Assembly (NCBI GenBank): GCA_963808705.1
Contig: CAWEHB010000016.1
Coordinates: 930,001-994,000, forward strand
Direction of reading: 5' to 3'
Length of the DNA stretch: 64,000 nucleotides
Source of the DNA: JASHPR01 sp963808705
GTDB taxonomy: Bacteria; Actinomycetota; Actinomycetes; Streptosporangiales; Streptosporangiaceae
Position numbers and translations under genes: made by a program. The first letter of the stretch is position 1. Every line of letters starts with the position of its first letter. Shown one piece after another: positions 17,319-25,783 of this stretch. The notes beneath the pieces were generated by a model. It was given only the letters and a program-made list of their open reading frames with translations, was not told the DNA's origin and made no database searches.

Positions 17319-17494
17319 TCACCAGGCGCCGGTGCCCCAGATATCCGACCCGCTCACGGTAATGGCGTTCGGATTCGGAACGCCCGGCAGCGGCGTGAAC
17401 CTGGTGCCGTCCACCCGGCCGAACCCGAAGCACTGGACCAGCGCGTGGACGCCCGTGGGCCCCAGAGACAGGACCTGGCACGTCTGGTCGAGGT
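17319..17494 (-). pseudogene. Possible C-terminal gene remnant after the ABC permease
   Basis: The minus-strand frame reads CFGFGRVDGTRFTPLPGVP, then NPNAITVSGSDIWGTGAW and a stop, preceded by DLDQTCQVLSLGPTGVHALV. It looks like the C-terminus of a secreted beta-rich protein, but it has no start codon and runs back into the permease gene in another frame. I do not recognise the family. A relic of a deleted gene is the simplest reading. Confidence 0.3.
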
Positions 17495-17497
17495 CGT

Positions 17498-18229
17498 TCA
17501 GACCGCGTCGCCCTTGAGGGAGAACTCCGACAGCCGCCGGGTCGCGAACACCAGCGTGACGATGGTCACGATCACGCCCATGATCAGCGCCGTCGACAGC
17601 GTCAGGCCAGCGTTCAGCGCCGCGTCGTGCGCGATCGCGTTGGCCACGCCGAGCGAGTACTGCTCGACCGAGAGCAGCCGGGCGCCACTGACGAAGTTGC
17701 CGAGCACCGCCTCCCAGATCAGCACGTACAGCAGCCCGACGGCGATCGCCCGGGTGGTGAGCACGGACAGCATGACGAAGACCGCGTTGTAGATCACCGA
17801 TCCGACCAGCGCGCCGACGAACAGCCCGAGCGCGAGCTTGCTGGCCCCGCCGGTCGCGATCAGCCCGGCGACCAGTTCGGGCACGGCCACGAAGGCCATG
17901 GTCAGCACGGCGCCGACGCAGAACTTGGTCACGATCACCGACGAGCGGCGCACCGGGGTGGCCAGCAGGTGGACGATGCTCCCGTCGTCGATCTCCGCGC
18001 CGAGCACGCTGGTGCCGATGATCAGCGCGGTGAGCGGGAGGATCACCGAGAACCCGAAGTCGCCGAGGATCCGGGCCGGCCAGGGCGCTCCCGGCGGGCG
18101 CGCCGCCTTGAGCACCAGCGTGATCAGGATCAGGATCAGCGGCGGGATCGCGAAGAGGATCGCCCGCTTCCGGCCGAAGACCGCGCGCATCGTGATCGAC
18201 GCGACGACTTTATTGAACGCAACGTTCAC
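17498..18229 (-). CDS. ABC-2 type transporter permease subunit
   Basis: A 243-residue integral membrane protein with about six transmembrane helices, including AILFAIPPLILILITLVLKA, FGFSVILPLTALIIGTSVLG and LSTALIMGVIVTIVTLVFAT. The hydrophilic segment EIDDGSIVHLLATPVRRSSV is the ABC-2 cytoplasmic coupling region. It is the last gene of a four-gene minus-strand unit (ATPase-permease-ATPase-permease) and probably pairs with the ATPase immediately upstream. The substrate is unknown. Confidence 0.87.
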   Translation of the reverse strand: MNVAFNKVVASITMRAVFGRKRAILFAIPPLILILITLVLKAARPPGAPWPARILGDFGFSVILPLTALIIGTSVLGAEIDDGSIVHLLATPVRRSSVIVTKFCVGAVLTMAFVAVPELVAGLIATGGASKLALGLFVGALVGSVIYNAVFVMLSVLTTRAIAVGLLYVLIWEAVLGNFVSGARLLSVEQYSLGVANAIAHDAALNAGLTLSTALIMGVIVTIVTLVFATRRLSEFSLKGDAV

Positions 18230-18247
18230 GGGTCATCGTCTCTCGTG

Positions 18248-19159
18248 TCAGGACTCGACGAGGTAGGCGAAGACGCTTTCCAGCGACTCGTCTTCGGGCA
18301 GCAGCTCGCGCAGCCGGATGCCCTGGTCCCGGGCCAGGCCCGCGAGCTCGCGGCTGAACGCGCCGAAGTCGGCGGCCTGCACCTGCAGCCCGCCGCGGCT
18401 CAGCTCGACCCCGGTCACCGCCGGGCGGCCGATCAGCGCGGACCCGAGCCGCCGGTCGTCGGAGCTGCGGACCAGGAACACGTGCGGCCGGCTGGTCATC
18501 AGCCGCCGGATCGCGCGGAAGTCGCCGGACGCCGCGAGCCGGCCGGACACGATCACCTGGATGGTGCCGGCCAGCTGCTCGACCTCCTCCAGGATGTGCG
18601 AGCTGAGCAGGATCGTGCGGCCCTCGGCGCCCAGCTGGGTCAGCAGGTCCATCATGTGCAGCCGCTGCCTCGGGTCCATCCCGTTGAACGGCTCGTCCAG
18701 CAGCAGCACCTGGGGGTCGTGGACCAGCGCGGCCGCCACCTTGATCCGCTGCCGCATCCCCTTGGAGTAGGTCGAGATCTTGCGGTCCTGCGCCTGCGCC
18801 ATGTCCACGATCGCGATCGCTCGCCGCGTCGCGCCCGCCGGGTCGGCGAGCTGGTGCAGCCTGGCCGTGGCGCGGACGAACTCCTCGCCGGTGAGGAACG
18901 CGTAGACCGAGTCGCGCTCCGGGACCAGGCCGACCGTGCGGTAGATGTCCGGGTTGCGCCAGGCAGCCACGCCGCCGACGGTCAGCTCGCCGCGCGACGG
19001 GGCGAGGAACCCGGCGATCAGGTGCAGCACGGTCGACTTGCCGGCGCCGTTCGGGCCGAGCAGGCCGGTGACGCCCGGGCCGATCGTCATCGTGATGTCG
19101 TTGACCGCGACCACGTTGCCGTACCAGCGAGACACGTTGCGCAGTTCGATGGCGCTCAT
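18248..19159 (-). CDS. ABC transporter ATP-binding protein
   Basis: A 303-residue ATPase of an ABC-2 exporter. Walker A is GPNGAGKST (residues 34-42), the signature is TYSKGMRQRIKVAAAL, Walker B is VLLLDEPFNGMD, and the switch His is in LLSSHILEE. A C-terminal accessory region of about 80 residues follows the nucleotide-binding domain, typical of drug or lipid exporters. ATG 19159 overlaps the stop of the upstream permease gene (ATGA), so translation is coupled. Confidence 0.93.
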   Translation of the reverse strand: MSAIELRNVSRWYGNVVAVNDITMTIGPGVTGLLGPNGAGKSTVLHLIAGFLAPSRGELTVGGVAAWRNPDIYRTVGLVPERDSVYAFLTGEEFVRATARLHQLADPAGATRRAIAIVDMAQAQDRKISTYSKGMRQRIKVAAALVHDPQVLLLDEPFNGMDPRQRLHMMDLLTQLGAEGRTILLSSHILEEVEQLAGTIQVIVSGRLAASGDFRAIRRLMTSRPHVFLVRSSDDRRLGSALIGRPAVTGVELSRGGLQVQAADFGAFSRELAGLARDQGIRLRELLPEDESLESVFAYLVES

Positions 19160-20133
19160 CACGCACCTGCCTTCCGGTACCGGGCGAACAGGCCGCCGAC
19201 GCTCGCCGCGAGCAGGACCAGGAACATCGCCCCGTACAGCGCGCCGTAACCGCCCACGCCGGGCACCGGGCCGGGCGAGGTGCCGCCGAGCCACTGGCGC
19301 ACGCCGTCCAGGGTCGTGAACGGGCTGACCAGGCCGACCAGGTGGGTCGCGGTGGTCGGCACCTGGGTGACCATGTGGGCAAGGAACGGCCCGGGGCCCG
19401 GGCCGCCCTTCGGGCCGGGCGCGCCGGGGGGCGGGTGGACCACTACCGAGCGGACGACGTTGCGCTGGGTTACCGCGATCAGGATGCCGGACAGGATCCA
19501 GGTGAGGAAGAAGTAGATGGCGATGGCCCCGGTCGCGTAGGCACGGCGCCCGCTCAGCGAGGCGAGCGCCAGCCCGATCGACGCGAGCAGCACCGCCCAC
19601 ATCAGCCCGACGAGCAGGCCGGGGATGAGCGCCTTGGTCTGGTGCCAGATCGCGCTGCCGCCGTGCGCCTGGGTGACCGTGCCCAGGTAGAGCAGCAGCA
19701 GCGGGATCTCGATCATCGCCAGGCACGCGGTGATGAACGCGGCCAGCTTGGCCAGCGGGTAGTCCATGCGGCGCAGCGGCCGGCAGAAGTACAACGGCAG
19801 CACGTGGCTGCGCAGGTCCCGGGAGATCAGCTCGGGCGCTTGCGCCGCGATGTAGATGATCATGACGATGACGCGCAGCTGGAACGCGTACGTGTCGTAG
19901 GGAAAGAGGCGGGCATTACCCTGGGCCACGGCGACCGCGTTGGCCACCGCGGGCAGGCAGATGACCACGAAGGCGATCACCGGCACGATCTTGGCCTTGG
20001 CGCCGCGCCCGATCCCGAACGCGGAGCGCAGGCTGTGCCAGTACAGGGCCCGGATGATCTGGGCCCGGCCCAGCCGCCGACCGGTATAGCGGCGGTAGCC
20101 GATGTCGTGGATGACCCCCGTCTCAGCCGACAT
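19159..20133 (-). CDS. ABC-2 type transporter permease subunit
   Basis: A 324-residue membrane protein with six or so hydrophobic helices (VPVIAFVVICLPAVANAVAV, LIPGLLVGLMWAVLLASIGL, ATGAIAIYFFLTWILSGILI). The coupling segment ELISRDLRSHVLPLYFCRPL is typical of ABC-2 permeases. A Pro/Gly-rich extracytoplasmic loop (PPPGAPGPKGGPGPGP) lies between helices 5 and 6. It is the second gene of the four-gene unit, with overlaps at both ends. Confidence 0.87.
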   Translation of the reverse strand: MSAETGVIHDIGYRRYTGRRLGRAQIIRALYWHSLRSAFGIGRGAKAKIVPVIAFVVICLPAVANAVAVAQGNARLFPYDTYAFQLRVIVMIIYIAAQAPELISRDLRSHVLPLYFCRPLRRMDYPLAKLAAFITACLAMIEIPLLLLYLGTVTQAHGGSAIWHQTKALIPGLLVGLMWAVLLASIGLALASLSGRRAYATGAIAIYFFLTWILSGILIAVTQRNVVRSVVVHPPPGAPGPKGGPGPGPFLAHMVTQVPTTATHLVGLVSPFTTLDGVRQWLGGTSPGPVPGVGGYGALYGAMFLVLLAASVGGLFARYRKAGA

Positions 20134-21145
20134 GAGAAGCCTCCGGCGTGTCGCTGCCCTGCTCGTCCCGGAACAGTTCCTCGATGCGGCGCCGTCGCCG
20201 CTCCAGCCGGTTGAGCGGCAGGCCCAGATCGGCGACCGCGTCCCGGACGGCGTCGTACGTGGCGTCGTCCTCGAGCCGGACGAGCACCGCTCGCTGGTAC
20301 GGCCGGGGCTCGAGGCCGCGCCGGCCGAGTTCGGCCAGCAGCCGGTCGGCGCCCTCGTCGACCTCGATCAGCAGGACCTGGCTCACCTGGGTCATGCTGG
20401 TGATCGTGTCGGCGCGCAGCAGCCGGCCCGCGTCGATCGCCACCAGGTGATCGCAGATCCGCTCGATCTCGCCGAGCAGGTGCGAGGCGATCACGATGGA
20501 GATGCCGAACTCGGCGCCGATCCGGCCGATCAGCTCCAGCATCGAGTTGCGGCCGGCCGGGTCGAGCCCGACGGTCGGCTCGTCGAGCAGCAGCAGCCGG
20601 GGGTCGCCGACCAGCGCCTGGGCCAGCTTGACCCGCTGCTTCATCCCGGTCGAGTAGGTGCCGATCTGCCGGTAGCGCTCCTCGTACAGGCCGACGTGGC
20701 GCAGCGACTCGGCGGCCCGCTCCTTGGCCGCGGTCGGCGGCAGCCCCGACATCCGGCCGAGGTGGGTGACGAACTCGGTGGCGGTGACGTCCGGCGGCAG
20801 GCAGTCGTGCTCGGGCATGTAGCCGGTCAGCCCCCGGATCCGCTCCCCGTCGCGCAGGCAGTCGCCGCCGAGCACCCTGGCCTGCCCGCTGGTCGGCTGG
20901 AGCAGGCCGAGCAGGATCTTGATTAAGGTCGACTTGCCCGCGCCGTTGGCGCCGACCAGCCCGGTGATGCCGGGCTCCACGGTCACCGTGAGCGCGTCGA
21001 GCGCGGTGACCGGGCCGGGATAGCGCTTCGTCAGCGCGGTGGTCTCGATGACCGCCGTCCCCGGCCCGTCCGGTCCCGGGTGCGGCGGCCGGGGTTCCGC
21101 CAGCGGCGATGGCCGAGCGCTCACGTGCCTGCGCCTCACAATCAT
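20123..21145 (-). CDS. ABC transporter ATP-binding protein (first gene of exporter operon)
   Basis: A 340-residue ABC-2 ATPase with Walker A GANGAGKST, signature TYSTGMKQRVKLAQAL, Walker B LLLLDEPTVGLD, and HLLGEIERICDH containing the switch region. The N-terminal 30 residues are Pro/Arg-rich and may not be translated; a GTG at 21124 is an alternative start. The C-terminus is Arg-rich (LNRLERRRRRIEELFRDEQG). This gene leads the operon and faces the MoxR/DUF58 operon across 281 bases in which I see no further gene. Confidence 0.92.
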   Translation of the reverse strand: MIVRRRHVSARPSPLAEPRPPHPGPDGPGTAVIETTALTKRYPGPVTALDALTVTVEPGITGLVGANGAGKSTLIKILLGLLQPTSGQARVLGGDCLRDGERIRGLTGYMPEHDCLPPDVTATEFVTHLGRMSGLPPTAAKERAAESLRHVGLYEERYRQIGTYSTGMKQRVKLAQALVGDPRLLLLDEPTVGLDPAGRNSMLELIGRIGAEFGISIVIASHLLGEIERICDHLVAIDAGRLLRADTITSMTQVSQVLLIEVDEGADRLLAELGRRGLEPRPYQRAVLVRLEDDATYDAVRDAVADLGLPLNRLERRRRRIEELFRDEQGSDTPEASHVG

Positions 21146-21426
21146 CAGGTCTTGCCCCCGGCACCGGCCGGGCCGGCGTGATCATCCGCAGCGCCGCCGG
21201 TCACGGCCGGCCGAGCTGCGCTCCCAGGGTGCCGCCTGGCGGGGGCCGCTGTCGTCACCCGGAAGGCTGATCTTTGACTCATCCCGTAGCGCTAGCCCGG
21301 CTGCGGCCCGCGACGGCCGGAATTCCGCGGCCTTACCAAGGATTAGGCAGCCCGCGGCCGGTGAGTATGGTGTGCGACGGACGCCGGGTTATCACGCCCA
21401 GCCCGGTTCGCGGGAGAATACACGGT

Positions 21427-22353
21427 ATGTCGCAGCAGCGCTCGCAGGCCGACGGCGGCCAGCGCGGCGATGCCCGGGGGTGGAGGCAGGGCCGCCTCGC
21501 GCTGGCCGCCTGCCTGCTCGCCCTGGCCGCGGTGGGGCTGCGCGGCACCGTGCCCAGGCCCGCGCTCGACGGGTCCTTCCGCCACGACGGCCTCCTGATC
21601 GCGGCGGCCGCCGAGGCCGTGCTCGCCTGCCTGCTGGTCGCGCTCCTCGTCCGGCGCTCACGGGCACCGGATGACGCGATCATCGCGGCCCGGCTGCGCC
21701 GGATCCTCACCTACATCGTCGTGACCGGGCTCGTCGCGATCCCGGTCGCGTACCTGTTCGACATCAGCGCGCACGTCCACCTGCCGGCGCGGCAGGCCCA
21801 GCACGGCACTCAGTCGCGGAGCGCGCCCGTCCGCGTCCCCCGTAGCCACCTCGCCAGCGACCGCATCGTGATCATCATCCTGCTCGCGCTGGTGGCCGCG
21901 GTCCTGATCTATGTCATCGCGCGGTTCATCGCCGCGTACCGCGGGACCTGGACCGGCTGGCGCCGGGGCCCAGCCAGCGCGGACCTCGAACCTTCCGCCG
22001 ATGACGACGAAGACAGCCTCCGCGAGGCCGTCGAGTCCGGCCGGAGCGCGCTGCGCCTGCTCGACGACGCCCGGGCCGCAATCATCGCGTGCTACGCGGC
22101 CATGGAACAGACCCTGGACCGGGCCGGAACGGCCCGGGCGACCGCGGACACCCCCGACGAGCTGCTGGCCCGGGCGGCCGGCCAGGGCCTGGTCCGGACG
22201 GACGCCGCGGCCCGGCTGACCGCGCTGTTCTACGAGGCGCGGTTCTCCAGCCACCCGATGCCGCCGGCCCGCCGGGATGACGCCCAGCAGGCCCTGGCCG
22301 AGGTAGCCGCCAGCCTGGCCGACCCCGAGCCCGCCCCGGGGGCAGGCGGATGA
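21427..22353 (+). CDS. Membrane protein with DUF4129-like C-terminal domain
   Basis: A 308-residue protein with four predicted transmembrane helices: LALAACLLALAAVGLR, GLLIAAAAEAVLACLLVALL, ILTYIVVTGLVAIPVAYLF and IVIIILLALVAAVLIYVIAR. A cytoplasmic DUF4129-like domain (DARAAIIACYAAMEQTLDRA; TPDELLARAAGQGLVR; LTALFYEARFSSHPM) follows. DUF4129 proteins regularly accompany MoxR ATPases and DUF58 proteins, as here. The ATG is at 21427. The 3' end overlaps the next gene by four bases. Confidence 0.8.
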   Translation: MSQQRSQADGGQRGDARGWRQGRLALAACLLALAAVGLRGTVPRPALDGSFRHDGLLIAAAAEAVLACLLVALLVRRSRAPDDAIIAARLRRILTYIVVTGLVAIPVAYLFDISAHVHLPARQAQHGTQSRSAPVRVPRSHLASDRIVIIILLALVAAVLIYVIARFIAAYRGTWTGWRRGPASADLEPSADDDEDSLREAVESGRSALRLLDDARAAIIACYAAMEQTLDRAGTARATADTPDELLARAAGQGLVRTDAAARLTALFYEARFSSHPMPPARRDDAQQALAEVAASLADPEPAPGAGG

Positions 22354-22892
22354 CCGGGCCAGCGGCCCCGTCCGGCGACGGCTGGCAGGCGGCGGTTCCG
22401 GAGATCGGCATCGCGGCGGTCGTGGTCGCGCTCGCGGCCGGCGCGGGATTCGTGGCCGCCGGGCTGGCCGGCGCCGCGGTGGTGATGCTCGTGGCGGCGG
22501 TGGCCGCGTTCGCCGTGATGCGCGCCATCACGCCGCTGGGCGTCGCTCCCGGCGACATCCGGATCACCGACGCCGAGGCGGTCCCGGTGACGTTCACGGG
22601 CTACTGGCGCAAGCGCACCGGGCTGGTCGACGGCACGCAGTCCATGACGGCGTACGACGCGGCGCTGCGCGGCACCCTGCAGCACCTGCTGGCCGCGCGG
22701 CTCGCCGAGCGCCACGGCATCAGCCTGAGCGACGACCCGGACGCGGCGCGGCGGCTGCTGTGCCCGCGCCCGCGCGACGACACCCTGTGGTACTGGGTGG
22801 ACCCGGCGCGTCCCCCGGTGACGACGGGAAAAGAGCCGGGCATCCCGCCGCGCACCCTGGCCCGGCTCCTCGACCGACTGGAGCAACTGTGA
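22350..22892 (+). CDS. Hypothetical membrane protein of the MoxR operon
   Basis: A 180-residue protein with two hydrophobic N-terminal helices (GIAAVVVALAAGAGFVAAGL and AAVVMLVAAVAAFAVMRAI) and a soluble C-terminal domain (YWRKRTGLVDGTQSMTAYDA to LARLLDRLEQL). ATGA overlap upstream and GTGA overlap with moxR downstream place it firmly in the operon. I do not recognise a named domain. Its position suggests a role with the MoxR/DUF58 membrane complex. Confidence 0.8.
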   Translation: MTGPAAPSGDGWQAAVPEIGIAAVVVALAAGAGFVAAGLAGAAVVMLVAAVAAFAVMRAITPLGVAPGDIRITDAEAVPVTFTGYWRKRTGLVDGTQSMTAYDAALRGTLQHLLAARLAERHGISLSDDPDAARRLLCPRPRDDTLWYWVDPARPPVTTGKEPGIPPRTLARLLDRLEQL

Positions 22893-23875
22893 CAGACCTC
22901 AGCCGCACCCCCGGCCAGACCGCCGAGCGGTGCGCCGCCGTGCTCGACGAGATCGAGCGGGCCGTCGTCGGGAACCGCCGGGCGCTCGAACTCGTGATGA
23001 TCGGCATCCTGGCAGGCGGCCACATCCTCCTCGAGGACCTGCCCGGGCTCGGCAAGACCCTGGTCGCCCGGTCGTTCGCCCGCACCCTCGGCCTGGACTT
23101 CGCGCGGATCCAGTTCACCCCCGACCTGCTCCCCTCGGACGTGGTCGGCGCGCCGCTGTACGACCAGCGGACCGGGCAGATGGTATTCCGCCCCGGGCCG
23201 GTCTTCACCCAGCTGCTGCTCGCCGACGAGATCAACCGCACTCCGCCCAAGACCCAGGCGGCGCTGCTCGAGGCCATGGGCGAGGGACAGGTGAGCATGG
23301 ACGGCGAGACCCGGCCGCTCCCGCAGCCGTTCGTGGTCCTTGCCACCGACAACCCGATCGAGTACGAGGGCACCTACGAGCTGCCCGAGGCCCAGCTGGA
23401 CCGGTTCCTGATGCGGCTGCGGCTCGGTTATCTGCAGCCCGCCGACGAGGTGCTGATGCTGCAGCGGCGGCTGGACCGGGCGACCGAGCGGGCCGAGCTC
23501 GGCCAGGTCACGGATGCGGCCGAGGTGACCGCCATGCGCCGGTCGCTGGAGGAGGTGGAGGTCTCGCCCGACCTGCTCGAGTACGTGGTCGCGATCGTCC
23601 GGGCGACCCGGGAGCACCAGCAGATCCAGGTGGGCGCCAGCCCCCGCGGCGCGCTGGCCCTGGTCCAGCTGGCGCGGGGCCAGGCGGTGGCGCGCCAGCG
23701 CGACTACGTGATCCCGGACGACGTCAAGAGCATCGCGGTCCCGGCGCTGGCCCACCGGATCACGCTGCGCCCCGAACTCTGGGTGCGCCAGGTCAGCTCG
23801 GATGACGTGGTGGCCAGGCTGCTGGCGACCGTGCCCACGCCGCGGACCGACCCCGCGGCCCGGACCGGGGCCTGA
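22889..23875 (+). CDS. MoxR family AAA+ ATPase
   Basis: A 328-residue AAA+ chaperone-like ATPase. Walker A is LEDLPGLGKTLVARSFA, Walker B is LLLADEINRTPPKTQAALLE, sensor 1 lies in FVVLATDNPIEYEGTYELPE, and sensor 2 in GASPRGALALVQLARGQA. MoxR ATPases are thought to help assemble or activate partner proteins, often those with VWA or DUF58 domains encoded next door. The GTG start overlaps the previous stop. Five bases separate it from the DUF58 gene. Confidence 0.93.
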   Translation: MTDLSRTPGQTAERCAAVLDEIERAVVGNRRALELVMIGILAGGHILLEDLPGLGKTLVARSFARTLGLDFARIQFTPDLLPSDVVGAPLYDQRTGQMVFRPGPVFTQLLLADEINRTPPKTQAALLEAMGEGQVSMDGETRPLPQPFVVLATDNPIEYEGTYELPEAQLDRFLMRLRLGYLQPADEVLMLQRRLDRATERAELGQVTDAAEVTAMRRSLEEVEVSPDLLEYVVAIVRATREHQQIQVGASPRGALALVQLARGQAVARQRDYVIPDDVKSIAVPALAHRITLRPELWVRQVSSDDVVARLLATVPTPRTDPAARTGA

Positions 23876-23880
23876 CGACC

Positions 23881-25218
23881 GTGGCCGCGCAACAGGATCT
23901 CCGGGCGGGCGGGGCGGCCGCGGCAGCCGGGGCGGCCGGGGCGGCCGCGCCGGCCGGGGCGGCCGCGCCGCGCCAGGTCCGGCCGGTGTGGTCGGTGTCC
24001 GCCCATGCCCGGCGGCTGATCACCCTGGCGCTGGCCGGCCTGATCATCGCGGTCATCACCCGGCGGCCCGAGTTCGCCGGGGTCGCCGCCCCGGCCGTGC
24101 TGCTGCTCGCGGCCCGGCGGCCCGAGCGGCCCGGTCAGGTCGGCGTCAGCGTGCGCACCTCCGCGACCAGGCTGTCCGAGGGCGAGAGCGCCGACCTCGA
24201 GGTGGCGGTGACCGGGTACGGCGATCATTCGGTGGACCTGACGGTGCATCCGCGCTACGCGGTCATCCCCGGAGCGGGCGGGCTCCGGGACGGCGGCGAA
24301 GCCCGCCTGCCGTTCCAGGTGAGCCGCTCGGGGCGGCGGAGCCTCGGCGTACTGGAGATCACGCTCAGGGACCGGTGGCGGCTGACCGAGGGCCACGCCA
24401 CGGTCGAACTGCCCACGGTCGACTGCTACCCGCGGCCCGGCGCGCAGCAGACCCGGGTGGTGCTCAGCCGGCTGCCCAGCCGCCTGGGCGAGCACCCGTC
24501 CCGGTCGCCCGGGGAGGGACTGGAGTTCACCGGCGTGCGCGAGTTCGTGCCCGGCGACCGGCAGCGCCGGATCAACTGGCCGGCCACCACCCGGCGCGGG
24601 CGGCTGCAGCTGAACACGTTCGCGGCCGAGCGCACCCAGAACGTCGTGATCATCGCCGACACCAGCTCCGACGTCGGCGATCCCGGGTCCACCCCGGTCG
24701 ATCTCGCCCTGCGCGGCGCGGCCGCCGCGGCCCGCGCGTACCTGGGGGTCCGGGACCGGGTCGGCGTCGTCATCTACCAGGGCAGCGTGCGGTGGATCGC
24801 TCCCGGCCTCGGCGCGCGGCACTACTACCGGATCATGGACCTGATGCTGGCCGACCCCGGGCGGGCCGAGCTGCGCTCCCGGGACGGCGGGATCGCGCGG
24901 CTGCCGCGGGCCGCGCTGCCACCCGGCTCCCTGATCCTGGTGTTCACCCCGCTGCTCGACCGGAGGCTGGTCGAGACGCTCCGGGACCTGAGGGAGCGGG
25001 GCTTCTCCATCCTGATCATCGACGTGCTGAACGCCGAGCCGACGGGCAGCAACGACAGCCTCAGCGGGCTCGCCCGGCGGATCTGGCGGATGGAGCAGCA
25101 GGCGATCAGGTTCTCGCTGCGCGAGCTCGGCATCCCGCTCGTGCACTGGGACGGCGAGCAGAGCCTGGACGAGCCGCTCGCCCCCTACACCAGGAGGGTC
25201 ATGGTGAGCCGCCGGTGA
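23881..25218 (+). CDS. DUF58 domain-containing protein
   Basis: A 445-residue protein with two short hydrophobic helices near the N-terminus (LITLALAGLIIAVITRR; GVAAPAVLLLAARR) and a beta-rich middle region. The DUF58 signature GLEFTGVREFVPGDRQRRIN runs into WPATTRRGRLQLNTF. A von Willebrand A-like fold follows, containing VVIIADTSSDVGDPG. The first 30 residues are Ala/Gly/Pro low complexity. DUF58 proteins act with MoxR ATPases in envelope-related functions that remain poorly defined. Its stop overlaps the ATG of the next gene. Confidence 0.9.
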   Translation: MAAQQDLRAGGAAAAAGAAGAAAPAGAAAPRQVRPVWSVSAHARRLITLALAGLIIAVITRRPEFAGVAAPAVLLLAARRPERPGQVGVSVRTSATRLSEGESADLEVAVTGYGDHSVDLTVHPRYAVIPGAGGLRDGGEARLPFQVSRSGRRSLGVLEITLRDRWRLTEGHATVELPTVDCYPRPGAQQTRVVLSRLPSRLGEHPSRSPGEGLEFTGVREFVPGDRQRRINWPATTRRGRLQLNTFAAERTQNVVIIADTSSDVGDPGSTPVDLALRGAAAAARAYLGVRDRVGVVIYQGSVRWIAPGLGARHYYRIMDLMLADPGRAELRSRDGGIARLPRAALPPGSLILVFTPLLDRRLVETLRDLRERGFSILIIDVLNAEPTGSNDSLSGLARRIWRMEQQAIRFSLRELGIPLVHWDGEQSLDEPLAPYTRRVMVSRR

Positions 25219-25772
25219 TGACCGGACGGCTGGCCCGGACCGCCGGCGCCGCCGGCCTGCTGGCCGCGGCCTGCGTGGCCTGGTCGGCCACCCCGCTGCC
25301 GGCCCCGCGCGAGCTCGGCCGCGTGATCCTGGCCGTCGCGGTCGCGTGCGCCGCCCTGAGCGTCATCCGGCTCGCGCTCGGCACCGCCCCGGGCGACCCG
25401 CTGACCTACCTCAACCCGGTCCTGGGCGCCGCGCGGGAACTGGCCGGCCAGGTGCGCAGGATGCCCTGGGCCGAGGGGCTGGTCATCGCCGTGCTCGTGC
25501 TCGAGGCCCTGCACCGGCCCCGGCCCTGGCACACCGGCCTGCTCGGCGTGGCCCTGGCCGCCTACCTGTTCGCCGTGCACCTGGCCGAGTCCCGGGCCCG
25601 GCTGGCGGTGCTCCGCCCGCAGGTCCCGCTGCTCGCCGCCGGGCTCGGGCTGCTCGCGCTCGCGGTGGCCGCGGCTATGCTCCCCGCCGAGACCGGCACC
25701 GCCGCGGAGCTGATGGCGGTGCTCGCGGCGGTGGCCGCGGTCGCCGTCGGCGGCCTGGCCCTCCAGGGCTGA
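25218..25772 (+). CDS. Hypothetical polytopic membrane protein, end of MoxR operon
   Basis: A 184-residue protein with about five hydrophobic helices (AAGLLAAACVAWSATPL; VILAVAVACAALSVIRLAL; GLVIAVLVLEALHR; GLLGVALAAYLFAVHLAE; VPLLAAGLGLLALAVAAAML). TGATG overlap with the DUF58 gene sets the start at 25218. It has no recognised domain; similar small membrane proteins often close MoxR operons. It converges on the gamma-glutamyltransferase gene across 11 bases. Confidence 0.8.
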   Translation: MTGRLARTAGAAGLLAAACVAWSATPLPAPRELGRVILAVAVACAALSVIRLALGTAPGDPLTYLNPVLGAARELAGQVRRMPWAEGLVIAVLVLEALHRPRPWHTGLLGVALAAYLFAVHLAESRARLAVLRPQVPLLAAGLGLLALAVAAAMLPAETGTAAELMAVLAAVAAVAVGGLALQG

Positions 25773-25783
25773 CCGGCCCGCGG

